Origin: Anaerolineae bacterium
Lineage (GTDB): Bacteria; Chloroflexota; Anaerolineae; Aggregatilineales; Aggregatilineaceae
NCBI GenBank assembly: GCA_027494015.1
Contig: JAOSJP010000034.1
Coordinates: 434,001-498,000 of the forward strand
Length of the DNA: 64,000 bases
Reading direction: 5' to 3'
This document shows positions 1 to 8,443 of this stretch, one piece after another (position 1 is the first letter of the stretch; the number at the start of each line of letters is the position of its first letter). The notes under the pieces are model-generated. The model saw nothing but the letters and a program-made list of their open reading frames with translations, searched no databases and was not told the DNA's origin. The position numbers and the translations under genes were made by a program.

Positions 1-471
1 CTCCAGCCACTGAATGCCCGGCACGAGATCGCGTTCGCCGATGCGATGCGCGCCGAACTGCTCTGCGCTCAGCCCAACAGCGTAGACCGTCGCCCCCCGG
101 CTGAAGGCCGAGTGTATGGCTTCGAGCACGACGCCGCTCAAAGCGTCGTGGAGCGCATCCTGCTGCGGGCCGTCGCCGAGGATGATCACGCCGGCCTCGC
201 TAAGCCGGGCGTAGACTTCCTCGTCCGGCTCGCTCAGGATGTCCACCAGGTAGCCCGTGCGCGCGCCCAGCTCGCGCAGCGAGTCCATGTGGCGGTCGGC
301 GCTGTCCAGGTCGCCCGCCGCCCACACATACACCAGCGGCCCCTGCGAGACGGTGCGGGCCAGCAGGTGCGCTTCCACGCTCTGCACGTCGTCGGACTCT
401 GGTGGTCCGCCGCCCGAAAGGACGATCCACCCACGCCCTGGCAGCCAGCGAAAGACATTAAGCTGCGGCAC
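1..471 (-). CDS. Peptidase S51/cyanophycinase-like protein (3' end outside window)
   Basis: The 157 visible codons read like the N-terminal part of a class I glutamine-amidotransferase-like (S51, cyanophycinase-type) fold. An opening beta strand ends in IVLSGGG, a middle segment reads AGVIILGDGPQQDAL, and the nucleophile-elbow position reads AVGLSAEQFGA, followed by LVPGIQWLE, which resembles the GLGLLPG stretch of cyanophycinases. The elbow keeps a serine (GLSAE), but the canonical GxSAG is altered, so activity is uncertain. The GTG start was chosen because it lies 10 bp after the upstream amidohydrolase stop and a purine-rich GAGGGGCGAG precedes it. It is probably the last gene of a ricT-PIG-L-M20 run. 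Fold assignment is from motif pattern only; specific function is unknown. Confidence 0.6.
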   Translation of the reverse strand, partial: MPQLNVFRWLPGRGWIVLSGGGPPESDDVQSVEAHLLARTVSQGPLVYVWAAGDLDSADRHMDSLRELGARTGYLVDILSEPDEEVYARLSEAGVIILGDGPQQDALHDALSGVVLEAIHSAFSRGATVYAVGLSAEQFGAHRIGERDLVPGIQWLE

Positions 472-481
472 GCCTCGCCCC

Positions 482-1681
482 TCACTTTGCGTGCTCCGGC
501 TGCGCGCCGGGCAGAACATACGAGGCGACCGCCGCCGCCATCAATTCGACGGCCAGCGGAATGGCCGCTTCGTCGAAGTCGAAGCGCGGGTGATGGTGCG
601 CGTAATTCAGGCCGCGCTCCGGGTTGGCCGAGCCGACGAAGAAAAATGACCCCGGCACCGCTTCCAGGAAATAGGACATATCCTCGGCGGCCATCGTCTG
701 GAAGTCCCGTATGAGTCGCACGCCCGGCGCGACCGCCTGGAAGACCGCCGCCAGCCGCTCGTTGACCCCGGCATCGTTGACCACCGGCAGAGTCACCTGC
801 TCGACCGTGACCTCCGCCCGGCAGCCCAGCGCGGCGGCGATGTCCTCGCTGATGGCCCGCACGCGCTCCTCCAGCAAGGCGATCACCTCGCCGCGAAAGG
901 CGCGGATCGTCCCGCGCAGCCGCGCCGAGGCAGGGATGACGTTGAACGAGTCGCCTGCTCTGAACTCGGTCACGGAGACAACGGCGACCTCAGAGGGGTG
1001 CACGTTGCGGCTGACGACGGTTTGCAGCGCGCTGACGATCTGGCTCCCGGCCACAATCGGGTCGCGCGTCTCGTGCGGCAGCGCGCCGTGCCCGCCGCGC
1101 CCCTGAATGGCGATGGTCATGTCGCACGCCGCGGCCATCATCGGGCCATCCACCAGCGCCACCGCCCCGACCGGCATATCGTTCCACAGGTGCAGCCCCA
1201 GGCTGACCTGCGGGGCGGGCGCTTGCAGCGCGCCGGCGGCAATCATCGCCTGAGCGCCGCGCCCGATCTCCTCGGCGGGCTGGAAGACGAACTTGACCCG
1301 CCCGGCCAGGTCCGCGCGGTGCGCGCTGAGCAGCTCCGCGACGGCCAGAGCGATGGCCGTGTGCCCGTCGTGCCCGCAGGCGTGCATGACCCCCGCCGTC
1401 TGCGAGGCGTAGGGCACCTCGTTCTCTTCCTGAATGGGCAGAGCGTCCATATCCGCGCGCACCAGCACAGTCGGCCCGTCCGCCGCCCCCTCCAGCAGGG
1501 CGACGACGCCCGACTCGCCAACGCCAGTCCGCACCTCAAGACCGAGTTCGCGCAGACGCCCGGCAACGATGCCCGCCGTGCGCGGCAGCGCGAAGCCCAG
1601 CTCGGGGTGGCGGTGCAGGTCGCGGCGCAGGGCGATCCAGGCGTCCTGGCGGGCGGCAATGCGCGGCTTGAAGTCAATCAC
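482..1681 (-). CDS. M20 family amidohydrolase (N-acyl-amino-acid / hippurate hydrolase type)
   Basis: A cytoplasmic zinc hydrolase of the M20D group, which removes acyl groups from N-acylated amino acids. Visible signatures are VLVRADMDALPIQEE, the metal-binding HACGHDGHTA (cysteine and two histidines), the catalytic-glutamate segment FQPAEEIGRGA, a dimerisation domain with GRGGHGALPHETRDP, and the C-terminal GSANPERG region. The predicted ~399 aa matches the family. The GTG start is preferred because GGGGGAGG sits about 10 bp upstream and the next residues (IDFKPRI) begin the conserved helix; a longer TTG-initiated reading exists without a ribosome site. It lies 98 bp after the PIG-L gene and 10 bp before the S51-like gene on the same strand. 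The substrate cannot be read from sequence. Confidence 0.9.
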   Translation of the reverse strand: MIDFKPRIAARQDAWIALRRDLHRHPELGFALPRTAGIVAGRLRELGLEVRTGVGESGVVALLEGAADGPTVLVRADMDALPIQEENEVPYASQTAGVMHACGHDGHTAIALAVAELLSAHRADLAGRVKFVFQPAEEIGRGAQAMIAAGALQAPAPQVSLGLHLWNDMPVGAVALVDGPMMAAACDMTIAIQGRGGHGALPHETRDPIVAGSQIVSALQTVVSRNVHPSEVAVVSVTEFRAGDSFNVIPASARLRGTIRAFRGEVIALLEERVRAISEDIAAALGCRAEVTVEQVTLPVVNDAGVNERLAAVFQAVAPGVRLIRDFQTMAAEDMSYFLEAVPGSFFFVGSANPERGLNYAHHHPRFDFDEAAIPLAVELMAAAVASYVLPGAQPEHAK

Positions 1682-1779
1682 CAGGGATACCTCCCCCACA
1701 GTGGCGGTAATGGGTACGGCAGGGCCGCCGTCACGCAAGTCTCTCAGCAAGTCACCGGGCAGCGCCGGTGATCTCAGTC

Positions 1780-2502
1780 TCAGTGCAGGGTGAACACGCG
1801 AAACGCTTCGGTGTAGCGCGGCCCGTCGCCAACAAACTCAGCGTCCACGTTGGCGCGCTGGCGGCGCTCCATCTCCTCCATGTCAGCGATCTGGCTCCGG
1901 TGCTCGCGCAGTGCGGCGATCTTGGCTCCAAGGTAGGCGGTCACGTCAATGCGGGCGTTCGGCTCGTGCGTGCCGCACAGATAGACCGTCATCACCTTGT
2001 GCGGGGCCAGACCCTCCACATGGAGCAGTTCCGGGAAAGTCAGGTGATCGCGCGCCGCCGGGAAAACCGCGTCGAGCGCCGCGTCGCCGATGGCGCGGTG
2101 ATCGGGATGGTTGATGTACTGCGTGCCATACCAGCGCGCGGTCGGGTCGTTGGTGACGACGGCATCCGGCTTCTTCAGGCGGATCAGGCGGGTGATCTCG
2201 CGGCGCAGATCGAGTGTGGGCTGCAACTCGCCGTCCGGGTAGCGCAGGAAGATCACTTCCTCCACGCCCAGCCGGGCGGCGGCGGCGCGCTCTTCGTCCT
2301 CGCGGATCGCTGCCAATTGCTCTGAGGTTATGGTCAGGTCCCCGGAGCCTTTGTCGCCGCTGGTGGCCAGCACGAAGATCACGCGCTTGCCCTCAGCGGC
2401 CCAGCGCGCGAAGGTGCCACCGCAGAAGAATTCGGGGTCGTCGGGATGAGCGAAAATGCCCATGACTGTTGCGATGCCGTTGGGCGAAGTACTCTCACTC
2501 AT
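1780..2502 (-). CDS. PIG-L/LmbE family deacetylase
   Basis: A zinc-dependent N-deacetylase of the PIG-L family, which acts on N-acetylglucosaminyl or related amide substrates. The metal site is visible as FAHPDDPEFFCGG near residue 18 (HPDD), with the partner histidine in NHPDHRAIGDAAL near residue 140. An alpha/beta core with VIFVLATSGDKGSGD lies between. The start codon overlaps the ricT stop by 8 nt, which argues for translational coupling and for this ATG over upstream in-frame codons that lie inside ricT. Predicted length (~240 aa) is typical. Bacterial relatives act on mycothiol/bacillithiol precursors, glycans or antibiotics; nothing here fixes the substrate. Confidence 0.88.
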   Translation of the reverse strand: MSESTSPNGIATVMGIFAHPDDPEFFCGGTFARWAAEGKRVIFVLATSGDKGSGDLTITSEQLAAIREDEERAAAARLGVEEVIFLRYPDGELQPTLDLRREITRLIRLKKPDAVVTNDPTARWYGTQYINHPDHRAIGDAALDAVFPAARDHLTFPELLHVEGLAPHKVMTVYLCGTHEPNARIDVTAYLGAKIAALREHRSQIADMEEMERRQRANVDAEFVGDGPRYTEAFRVFTLH

Positions 2503-3640
2503 TCTGGTCTGGCTTCTCCTGTCTGGTACGGTTAGGTGTCGGCCCGCTGCCCGGACGATGGCGCCGGCCCCGGCGCGAGCGCCCGCGTCGCCCTTCGCGC
2601 GGCGCGTCATCGGCTGGGGCGTCAGGTCTGGCAGCGAGATAGCTCGCCGGCGAGATCGGCTCGCCGGGCAGGGCTTCGTCGTCGTAATCTGCTCCGCCCT
2701 CGTCCTCTTCTTCGGCGGCGGGCTGGCGCGCGCCGCAGTCGCAGCCGCCATTCTCCGCCTTGGCGCAGCCGGCGTCGGCCTTCGCCTGCAAGGCTGCCAG
2801 CTCGTCCAGGGGAACAATGTCTTCGCGGTTCACGATATGCTGTGCATCCTCGACCAGCACGGTGACCGCATCGCGCAGCGGGTGCACGTCAATGACCTTG
2901 CCCTCGCCGAACGGTGTGCCGACCCGCTTGTTGCGCTTGGGAAGCTGCTTGCGCGCCTCGACGTACTGCTCGTACTCGTAGATCAGGCAGCAGCGCAGTC
3001 GCCCGCACATCCCGGTGATCTCCGTCGGGTTGAGCGAGATGCCCTGCGCTTTGGCCATCTTGATCGAGATCGGGCTGAAGTCGGTCAGGAACGTGCTGCA
3101 GCAGCGGGGGATGCCGCACGCGCCCATGCCGCCGATCAGCTTGGCCACGTCGCGCGGGCCAATCTGGCGCAGCTCGACTTTGGCGCGGAAGCCGCGCTGC
3201 AACACGGCGCGCAGCTTGTTGGTGTTGAGCTTGTCCTCGGCGCTGTAGAGAAATGTGAGCAACGAGCCGTCGAAGTTGTACTGAGCGGCGACGAACTTGG
3301 CGTCCTGCAGGCCGCCCACCTCAGCAGCCTTCTCGCGGCAGGTGATCAGCGCCTCAACCTCGCGGGATTTCCACAGGCGCTGACTCATCAGGTCGGTGGG
3401 CGTGGCCCGGCGCAGCACGGGCTTGTAGTCGCGCAGGTCGGTGCCCGGCTCCAGCGTGACAAGATTCATGACCTGCCCCAGTTGAACGCCGCGCGCAGTT
3501 TCTACAACCACATGATCGCCCACCACCAGGTCGGGGATGTGAGCGTAGTTGAAATGGTAGACCTTGCCAACTTCGAAAAAGCGTACACCGGCGACGTGAG
3601 CGGTGGCAGTCTGTGGTGGGTGTTCGCTGTGAACTGTCAT
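2495..3640 (-). CDS. ricT: RicT/YaaT (PSP1 domain) regulatory iron-sulfur protein
   Basis: A cytoplasmic PSP1-domain protein of about 381 aa. In Bacillus, RicT (YaaT) joins RicA and RicF in an Fe-S complex that controls RNase Y-dependent mRNA processing. The diagnostic cysteine clusters GMGACGIPRCC and GMCGRLRCCLIYE are both present in mid-protein. The C-terminus is an acidic then arginine-rich low-complexity tail (GRRGRSRRGRRHR), which is unusual beyond the PSP1 core. The ATG is chosen for the GAAGG 10 bp upstream and the MTVHSEHPP start; longer readings lack a ribosome site. It heads the minus-strand run with PIG-L. An rny gene lies about 20 kb away in this window, so both partners of that pathway are present. 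Confidence 0.9.
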   Translation of the reverse strand: MTVHSEHPPQTATAHVAGVRFFEVGKVYHFNYAHIPDLVVGDHVVVETARGVQLGQVMNLVTLEPGTDLRDYKPVLRRATPTDLMSQRLWKSREVEALITCREKAAEVGGLQDAKFVAAQYNFDGSLLTFLYSAEDKLNTNKLRAVLQRGFRAKVELRQIGPRDVAKLIGGMGACGIPRCCSTFLTDFSPISIKMAKAQGISLNPTEITGMCGRLRCCLIYEYEQYVEARKQLPKRNKRVGTPFGEGKVIDVHPLRDAVTVLVEDAQHIVNREDIVPLDELAALQAKADAGCAKAENGGCDCGARQPAAEEEDEGGADYDDEALPGEPISPASYLAARPDAPADDAPREGRRGRSRRGRRHRPGSGPTPNRTRQEKPDQNE

Positions 3641-3765
3641 GCAGTAAAGACCTTCGTTCGCTATCTGGCACATGCAAGGGATCGTCCGGCGAATGCCCGG
3701 ACATGTCAACTATAGCCATTGACCACCGCCTCTGCAACAGCGGAACAGCGGAGTGTGGCAGGGGG

Positions 3766-3893
3766 CAGGGCTGTCGCATCAAAATCCGCCGCGCGCCAGC
3801 CCGCCCGTAGGGGCGTATGGCAATACGCCCCTACGAACCTCACCTTCGCTCGGCGCTGGCGCGCCTCACCCCCCCGTCGCCGGGTTTGTGCAG
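3766..3893. repeat. Partial family-B element with embedded palindromic hairpin
   Basis: This fills most of the ~316-bp divergent gap between ricT and the CoA-transferase gene. It begins CAGGGCTGTCGCATCAAAA, a variant of the family-B terminus seen whole at 41871-42070, then carries a 30-bp palindrome (3806-3835; arms CGTAGGGGCGTAT and complement, 4-nt loop), then a degenerate CCTCACC...CCTCACCCC block. The second terminus is missing, so this copy is truncated. Confidence 0.65.
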
Positions 3894-3956
3894 CGCCGGA
3901 CAATGTGTTACCGTGATCGCGCCGCACCCTCATGCGGAAAAGGAGCGCGCCCCGCC

Positions 3957-4787
3957 ATGTCTGCCCTGTCCCGTCTCTCGCCCGCCGACAAGCGCCTCAG
4001 CCTGGCCGAGAGCGCCGCGCTCGTGGGGCCGGGCCAGACGCTGGCCCTGGGCGGCAACATGCTCTACCGCCGCCCGGCTGCCTTCGTCCGCGAGCTGCTG
4101 CGCCGCCCCCAGCCGCCTGCTGACCTGACGCTGCTGTGCTTCACCGCGGGCTACGAGTCCGATCTGCTGGTCGGGGCGGGTTGCGTCAGCCAGACGCGCA
4201 CCTGTTACTTCGGGCTGGAAGCGTTCGGGCTGGCTCCCATGTTCACCGCCGCCGCCAGCGCGGGGCAACTCCGCGTGATCGAGGAGACGGAGGCGAGCCT
4301 GGCCTTCGGGATTCGGGCAAAACTCGCTGGCGTGGGCTTCATGCCCTCGACGGCCTGGCTGGGCACCGACCTGCTGGCGCTGCGCCCGGACGTGCAGACC
4401 CTCCGCGACCCCTACAGCGGCGCGACGCTGGTCGCCTTCCCCGCCGTGTCGTGCGACGTGGCCGTGATCCACGCCCTGGTCGCCGACCGACGCGGCAACG
4501 CCCGCCTGAACAGGAACCTGGGCATTGACCCTGAACTGGCCGGCGTCGCGGCGACGGTGATCGTCACGGCGGAAGAGATCGTCGAGCGGCTGGACAGCGA
4601 CGTAGACCTGCCCGGCCCGCTGGTCACGGCGGTGGCACCCGCTCCGCGCGGCGCGTGGCCCACCTCCGCCTACCCGCTCTATCCGGTCGGCGGCGGCGAG
4701 ATACTGCGTTACGTGGAGGCCTGCGCCAACGGCGACTTCGCCGGCTACCTGGCGGGAATCCTGGCCGAGAGCGCGGGATCGGCGTGA
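3957..4787 (+). CDS. CoA-transferase subunit A-like protein (class I family)
   Basis: About 276 aa with the layout of the alpha subunit of class I CoA-transferases (glutaconate/3-oxoacid type; also the IpdA ring-cleavage hydrolases). Visible stretches are GPGQTLALGGNMLYRRP, LTLLCFTAGYESDLLVGAG, GFMPSTAWLGTDLL and CDVAVIHALVADRRGNARL, in family order. AGGAG lies about 12 bp before the ATG; the reading frame stays open further upstream, but that part crosses the repeat. The probable partner subunit lies 2.5 kb downstream on the same strand, interrupted by two peptidase genes. Substrate is unknown; acyl-CoA handling is inferred from family only. Confidence 0.8.
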   Translation: MSALSRLSPADKRLSLAESAALVGPGQTLALGGNMLYRRPAAFVRELLRRPQPPADLTLLCFTAGYESDLLVGAGCVSQTRTCYFGLEAFGLAPMFTAAASAGQLRVIEETEASLAFGIRAKLAGVGFMPSTAWLGTDLLALRPDVQTLRDPYSGATLVAFPAVSCDVAVIHALVADRRGNARLNRNLGIDPELAGVAATVIVTAEEIVERLDSDVDLPGPLVTAVAPAPRGAWPTSAYPLYPVGGGEILRYVEACANGDFAGYLAGILAESAGSA

Positions 4788-4800
4788 GGATCGATCCCTC

Positions 4801-4910
4801 ATGAGATTTGGCCTTCAAGACGGGTAATACGCGCAAATGTCATGTAGGGGCGGGTTTGCAAACCCGCCCCTACAAGCGGCTACCGATCATGATCGTCAAG
4901 GCGCATTAAG
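4801..4910 (+). repeat. ~110-bp inverted repeat, left arm (family E)
   Basis: Aligned by eye, this stretch is nearly identical to the reverse complement of 8440-8550; only a handful of substitutions and one missing G separate them. Its core is a perfect 32-bp palindrome at 4843-4874 (half site TGTAGGGGCGGGTTTG). Outside the palindrome the shared flanks (for example TTCAAGACGGGTAATACGCG and ACCGATCATGATCGTCAAGG) are not palindromic, so the two copies form a true long inverted repeat around the S41-YugP-CoA-transferase B block. Confidence 0.85.
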
Positions 4911-4943
4911 CAGCCTCTCATGCGGTTTGCCGGACAACATGCA

Positions 4944-4949
4944 TATAAT
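4944..4949 (+). promoter_or_regulatory. Candidate -10 element (TATAAT) upstream of the S41 protease gene
   Basis: A consensus TATAAT lies 36 bp before the ATG. The matching -35 position (TGCGGT) is poor, so this is a plausible but unproven sigma-70-type promoter. Confidence 0.45.
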
Positions 4950-4985
4950 CTAGACTGAAGATCGTGATCTTGTGGAGATTATCCG

Positions 4986-6404
4986 ATGCGTCGCTCCAGG
5001 CCATTCCGCGCCTTTTTCCTCCCCGCCCTGCTGATCGCACTGCTGACCGCTGCGCTGCTCGCCTGGTGCGCACCGACGCTGGCGTTCACCTCTGCCCAAA
5101 GCGGGCCGCCAGCGGGCACGGAGACGCTCTTCACAGCGCTGCGCGAAGCGTGGAAGCTGCTGCACGATAATTACGTGGACCCGCTCGATGACAGCGCCCT
5201 GCTGAGCGGGGCTATTGACTCGATGACTCGCTTCGCCGAGACAGCGGACATTGCCGTCAGCCCCACCCTGCCCCCCGGCGGGAGCGCCGATGCGGACGCT
5301 GACCTCGCGCCGCTGTGGGACGCCTGGGCGGCCATTCACAGCGCTAACCCGTTGGTGGACGATGAGAAGCTGCTCGACGCGGCGCTGTACGGCCTGATGG
5401 CCGCCGCCGGAGACGAACACACCGACTACATGGACCCGGAGACATACGCCCGCGTCTCGGAAGGCATGAGCGGCGAGTATGAAGGGATCGGCGCCACCGT
5501 CCGCACCAGCGAGGAGTACGGCGGGCTGGAGCTGGTCACGATCATCGCCGGGTCGCCCGCCGAAGCTGCCGGCCTGCGCGGGGGGGATGTAATCGTCGAG
5601 GTCGAGGGGGAAGATGTCACCGGGCTGTCCCAGAACGAGATCATCAGCCTGGTGCGCGGCCCGGCCCACACCCAGGTGCTGCTAGGCATCCGCCGCCCCA
5701 ACGTGGCCGAGATCCTGACCTTTGAGGTCATGCGCCAGCGAATCAGCGTGCCGAGCGTGACCAGCCGCGTGCTGGAGGGGGGGATTGGCTACATCCAGCT
5801 TTACGGCTTCGAGAACGACACCGCGCCCGAAATGATCGAAGCGCTGCAGGCTATGAACGCCGACGCGCTGCGCGGGCTGATCCTGGACTTGCGCGGCAAC
5901 CCCGGCGGCTATCTGACGACCTCCATCCAGGTTGCCAGCGCGTATCTTGAGGACGGCAACATCCTCGTGGAGCGCACCCCCGATCGCACCACCGAGTACC
6001 CGCGCATGGGCGAAGTCATCGCCTCCCACGTGCCGATGGTCGTCCTGGTGGATCAAGGCAGCGCCAGCGCGTCGGAACTGGTCGCGGGGGCCTTGCAGGA
6101 TCATCACCGCGCGATCGTAGTGGGAATGCCCACCTTCGGCAAGGGATCGGTGCAGCGCTGGTACGGCCTGTCTAACGGCGGCGGCATCCGCGTCACCGTG
6201 TCGCGCTGGTACACGCCCGATGGGCGCTCGGTGAGCGAGCACGGCATTCAGCCGGACGTGGTTATTGCCTATGAGCCGGATGCCAGCGGTGCAGGCGAGG
6301 ACAACCAGCTTGCGGCGGCAATGGCTGTGCTTGAGGGGACATATGCCACTGCCGAGAAGACGCTCACCCGCAAGCAAACAGGGACTGGCACATTAGGCCC
6401 CTGA
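4986..6404 (+). CDS. S41 family C-terminal processing peptidase
   Basis: An exported serine protease of the CtpA/Tsp family (472 aa). An N-terminal signal or anchor reads RRSRPFRAFF followed by a hydrophobic run to about residue 32. A PDZ domain near residues 160-245 contains IAGSPAEAAGLRGGDVIVEV, and the catalytic domain follows, with LRGNPGGYL, the nucleophile segment VDQGSASASELVAGAL and the lysine segment FGKGSVQRWYGL. GGAGAT precedes the ATG. It trims or degrades proteins outside the membrane; the specific target is unknown. It lies with a YugP metallopeptidase between the two CoA-transferase-like subunits inside an inverted-repeat-bounded block. Confidence 0.92.
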   Translation: MRRSRPFRAFFLPALLIALLTAALLAWCAPTLAFTSAQSGPPAGTETLFTALREAWKLLHDNYVDPLDDSALLSGAIDSMTRFAETADIAVSPTLPPGGSADADADLAPLWDAWAAIHSANPLVDDEKLLDAALYGLMAAAGDEHTDYMDPETYARVSEGMSGEYEGIGATVRTSEEYGGLELVTIIAGSPAEAAGLRGGDVIVEVEGEDVTGLSQNEIISLVRGPAHTQVLLGIRRPNVAEILTFEVMRQRISVPSVTSRVLEGGIGYIQLYGFENDTAPEMIEALQAMNADALRGLILDLRGNPGGYLTTSIQVASAYLEDGNILVERTPDRTTEYPRMGEVIASHVPMVVLVDQGSASASELVAGALQDHHRAIVVGMPTFGKGSVQRWYGLSNGGGIRVTVSRWYTPDGRSVSEHGIQPDVVIAYEPDASGAGEDNQLAAAMAVLEGTYATAEKTLTRKQTGTGTLGP

Positions 6405-6430
6405 TCTTGCGCGTTTCATAGCCGGCTCTA

Positions 6431-6459
6431 ATGTCACTCTTATCGTGTCTGGGTATACT
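6431..6459 (+). promoter_or_regulatory. Candidate promoter for the YugP-type gene
   Basis: ATGTCA and TATACT are spaced by 17 bp, about 80 bp upstream of the ATG. The -10 is close to consensus and the -35 matches four of six positions. The leader between them and the gene is GC-rich with no obvious structure. Confidence 0.4.
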
Positions 6460-6540
6460 GCACCTTCGACCTTGCATTGGGCGGCAGACCTGCCCGCCTG
6501 AGGGACCTCACGGAGCGCAGCCGCTCCGAAGGAGTGAGGG

Positions 6541-7233
6541 ATGTTCTTCGACCCGAACTACATCATTTTTGTCCTGCTGCCGACGCTGGTTATCAGCGGG
6601 CTGGCCCAGGCGTGGGTGCGCGGCGCGTACCAGAAATGGAGCAACGTGCCCAATAGCCGGGGTGTCACCGGGCAGCAAACCGCCCAGATTCTGATGCGTG
6701 ACGGGGGTATCCAGCGCGTGGGGCTGGAAATGGGCAAGGGCGAGCTATCCGACCACTACGATCCGCGCGCGGGCGTGGTGCGCCTGTCGCCGGGCGTGGC
6801 CTCGCAGCCGTCGGTCGCCTCGATGGCCATCGCCGCGCACGAGTTCGGCCATGTCCAGCAAGATCAGCAGAAAAGCCCGCTGATGGCGCTGCGCGCCATG
6901 CTCATCCCCAGCGCGACGCTCGGCCCGCAACTGGGCATCGGCCTGATCATCGCCGGCCTGATCCTGAACGTCACCGGGCTGGCCGCGGTAGGGCTGATCC
7001 TGTTTGCCGGGGCGACGGTGTTCACGGTCGTCACGCTGCCCGTTGAGCTGGATGCCAGCCGCAGGGCCATGAACCTGCTGCGCGAGACCGGCCTGCTCGC
7101 CGACGAGCAGGACGCGGCGGGCGCGAAGGCTGTGCTGCGGGCGGCGGCCTTCACCTACGTGGCCGCCGTCGCCACCTCGCTGCTCACCTTGCTCTACTAC
7201 GCGATGCTCGTCTTCGGTCGCAACCGCGACTGA
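6541..7233 (+). CDS. Membrane zinc metallopeptidase, YugP family (PF04298)
   Basis: A 230-aa membrane-bound neutral zinc metallopeptidase. It has an N-terminal membrane segment (IIFVLLPTLVISGLAQ), the zinc motif HEFGH within AIAAHEFGHVQQDQQ near residue 100, and two or three hydrophobic segments (LGIGLIIAGLILNV, VGLILFAGATVFTVV). The ELDASRRAMNLLRETGLL segment supplies the third ligand region, and a C-terminal membrane span follows. Length and order match YugP. AAGGAG lies just before the ATG. It may act with the preceding S41 protease in envelope protein turnover, but that is only adjacency; no substrate is known for most of the family. Confidence 0.9.
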   Translation: MFFDPNYIIFVLLPTLVISGLAQAWVRGAYQKWSNVPNSRGVTGQQTAQILMRDGGIQRVGLEMGKGELSDHYDPRAGVVRLSPGVASQPSVASMAIAAHEFGHVQQDQQKSPLMALRAMLIPSATLGPQLGIGLIIAGLILNVTGLAAVGLILFAGATVFTVVTLPVELDASRRAMNLLRETGLLADEQDAAGAKAVLRAAAFTYVAAVATSLLTLLYYAMLVFGRNRD

Positions 7234-7262
7234 CGGGCGTAGCTTGCCATGAGCGCGCTTCT

Positions 7263-8108
7263 GTGACGCCCCAGCCCCAGCCCCGGCCTGCCGCCGACTA
7301 CACGCTGGACGAGCTGCTCGCCGTGTGCATCGCGCGGCAGGTGGAGGACGGCGATCTCTTGGCGCAGGGCCTGGCCACGCCGCTGGTCGCTGCCGGGTAC
7401 ATCCTGGCCCAGCGCACGCACGCCCCCAACGCCTTCTTCGCCTCGGCCATCGGCCAGGGCATGGTGCAGGACTGGGCGCCGCTCGGCGTGGCCCGCGCCG
7501 AGGAGTTGTGGTCGGGCAAGGCGCTGACCCACGCCAGCTTCGTCACGCTGGCCTGCGACGCGCTGCACACGCTCACCCCCAAGGAGTTCTTCCGCCCTGG
7601 GCAGGTTGATCCCAGTGGCAACTTCAACAACATCGCCATCGGCGAGGACTACGCGCGCCCTCGCCTGCGCCTGCCCGGCAGCGGCGGCATCCCCGATGTG
7701 ACGGTCTATTCCCTGGGGGTGTACCTCTACGTGCCGCGCCACTCGCGGGCGATCTTCGTGCCCCGGCTGGATTGGCGCAGCGGCCTGGGGCATAGCAGCG
7801 AGCGCCGCGCCGGGACGGGGCCGCGCGTCCTGGTCAGCGACCTGGGCGTGTTCGACTGGGCACAGGGGACGATGCGCCTGGTGACCGTCCACCCTGGCGT
7901 GACCGTCGAGCGCGTCCAGGCCCGGACGGGCTTCCTGCTGGCAGTCGCGCCCGACCTGCGCGAGACGCCCCCGCCGTCCGCCGAGGAAGTGCGCCTGCTG
8001 CGCGAGGAGATCGATCCGCTGGGCGTGCGCCGCCTGGAGACGCTGGCTGGGACGGCGCGGCGCGATCACCTGCGCGACATCCTGCGCCGCGAGGGGGTGC
8101 TGGACTGA
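7263..8108 (+). CDS. CoA-transferase subunit B-like protein (class I family)
   Basis: About 281 aa resembling the beta subunit of class I CoA-transferases (GctB/IpdB type). The diagnostic stretch FRPGQVDPSGNFNNIAIG is followed by RLPGSGGIPD and a C-terminal core with FVPRLDWRSGLGH. The SENG-type catalytic glutamate motif of classical transferases is not evident; the equivalent region reads FFASAIGQGMVQDW. The pair could therefore be an IpdAB-like hydrolase or a diverged transferase. The GTG start lies 29 bp after the YugP stop; a stronger ribosome site is lacking. Its presumed partner subunit A is upstream, beyond the two peptidase genes, an uncommon arrangement since these subunits normally abut. 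Confidence 0.72.
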   Translation: MTPQPQPRPAADYTLDELLAVCIARQVEDGDLLAQGLATPLVAAGYILAQRTHAPNAFFASAIGQGMVQDWAPLGVARAEELWSGKALTHASFVTLACDALHTLTPKEFFRPGQVDPSGNFNNIAIGEDYARPRLRLPGSGGIPDVTVYSLGVYLYVPRHSRAIFVPRLDWRSGLGHSSERRAGTGPRVLVSDLGVFDWAQGTMRLVTVHPGVTVERVQARTGFLLAVAPDLRETPPPSAEEVRLLREEIDPLGVRRLETLAGTARRDHLRDILRREGVLD

Positions 8109-8128
8109 AGACAGGGTGCCCCTCCCTG

Positions 8129-8443
8129 CAGGGCAATCGCATCAAACGTGCGTGATGTTCCACCTCACCCCCAACCTCGCTGCACTCGGCTCGCCCCCTC
8201 TCCAACGTGGAGAGGGGGCAGCGAAGCCCGCGTCAGAGGTCATTTGAGAAGGTCTTCCCCCACCCCAAACCCCTCCCCCACAAGGAGGGAGGAGCTTAGT
8301 GGGTGCGCTTTTCTCCCTTCCCCCCTCGTGGGGGAAGGGCCGGGGATGGGGAGCAAAGTCAGGCGCACGACTCCTCAAACGGCCTCTCAGTGGGCCGTGT
8401 GGGGGGAGTGAGGCGCGTAGGGGCGTATTGCAATACGCCCCTA
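8129..8443. repeat. Repeat-filled convergent gap: truncated family-B element, REP-like blocks, palindrome
   Basis: Between the convergent CoA-transferase B and transketolase genes (514 bp) no gene is visible. The stretch starts with a full family-B terminus (CAGGGCAATCGCATCAAA) and its CCTCACCCC...GGAGAGGGGG core, then runs into two CT-rich/GA-rich inverted blocks. It ends in a palindrome at 8416-8443 (half site GTAGGGGCGTATTG). The second family-B terminus is absent. The family-E right arm follows. Confidence 0.7.

Noticed and set aside
46..714. Long open frames on the plus strand opposite the M20 gene
   Set aside because: High GC keeps antisense frames open; the translations are arginine-rich and motif-free, while the minus strand encodes a clear M20 enzyme.
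8250..8350. Repeated CT/GA-rich blocks considered as a CRISPR array
   Set aside because: Units are inverted, irregular in spacing and recur singly across the window; there is no repeat-spacer periodicity and no cas gene.
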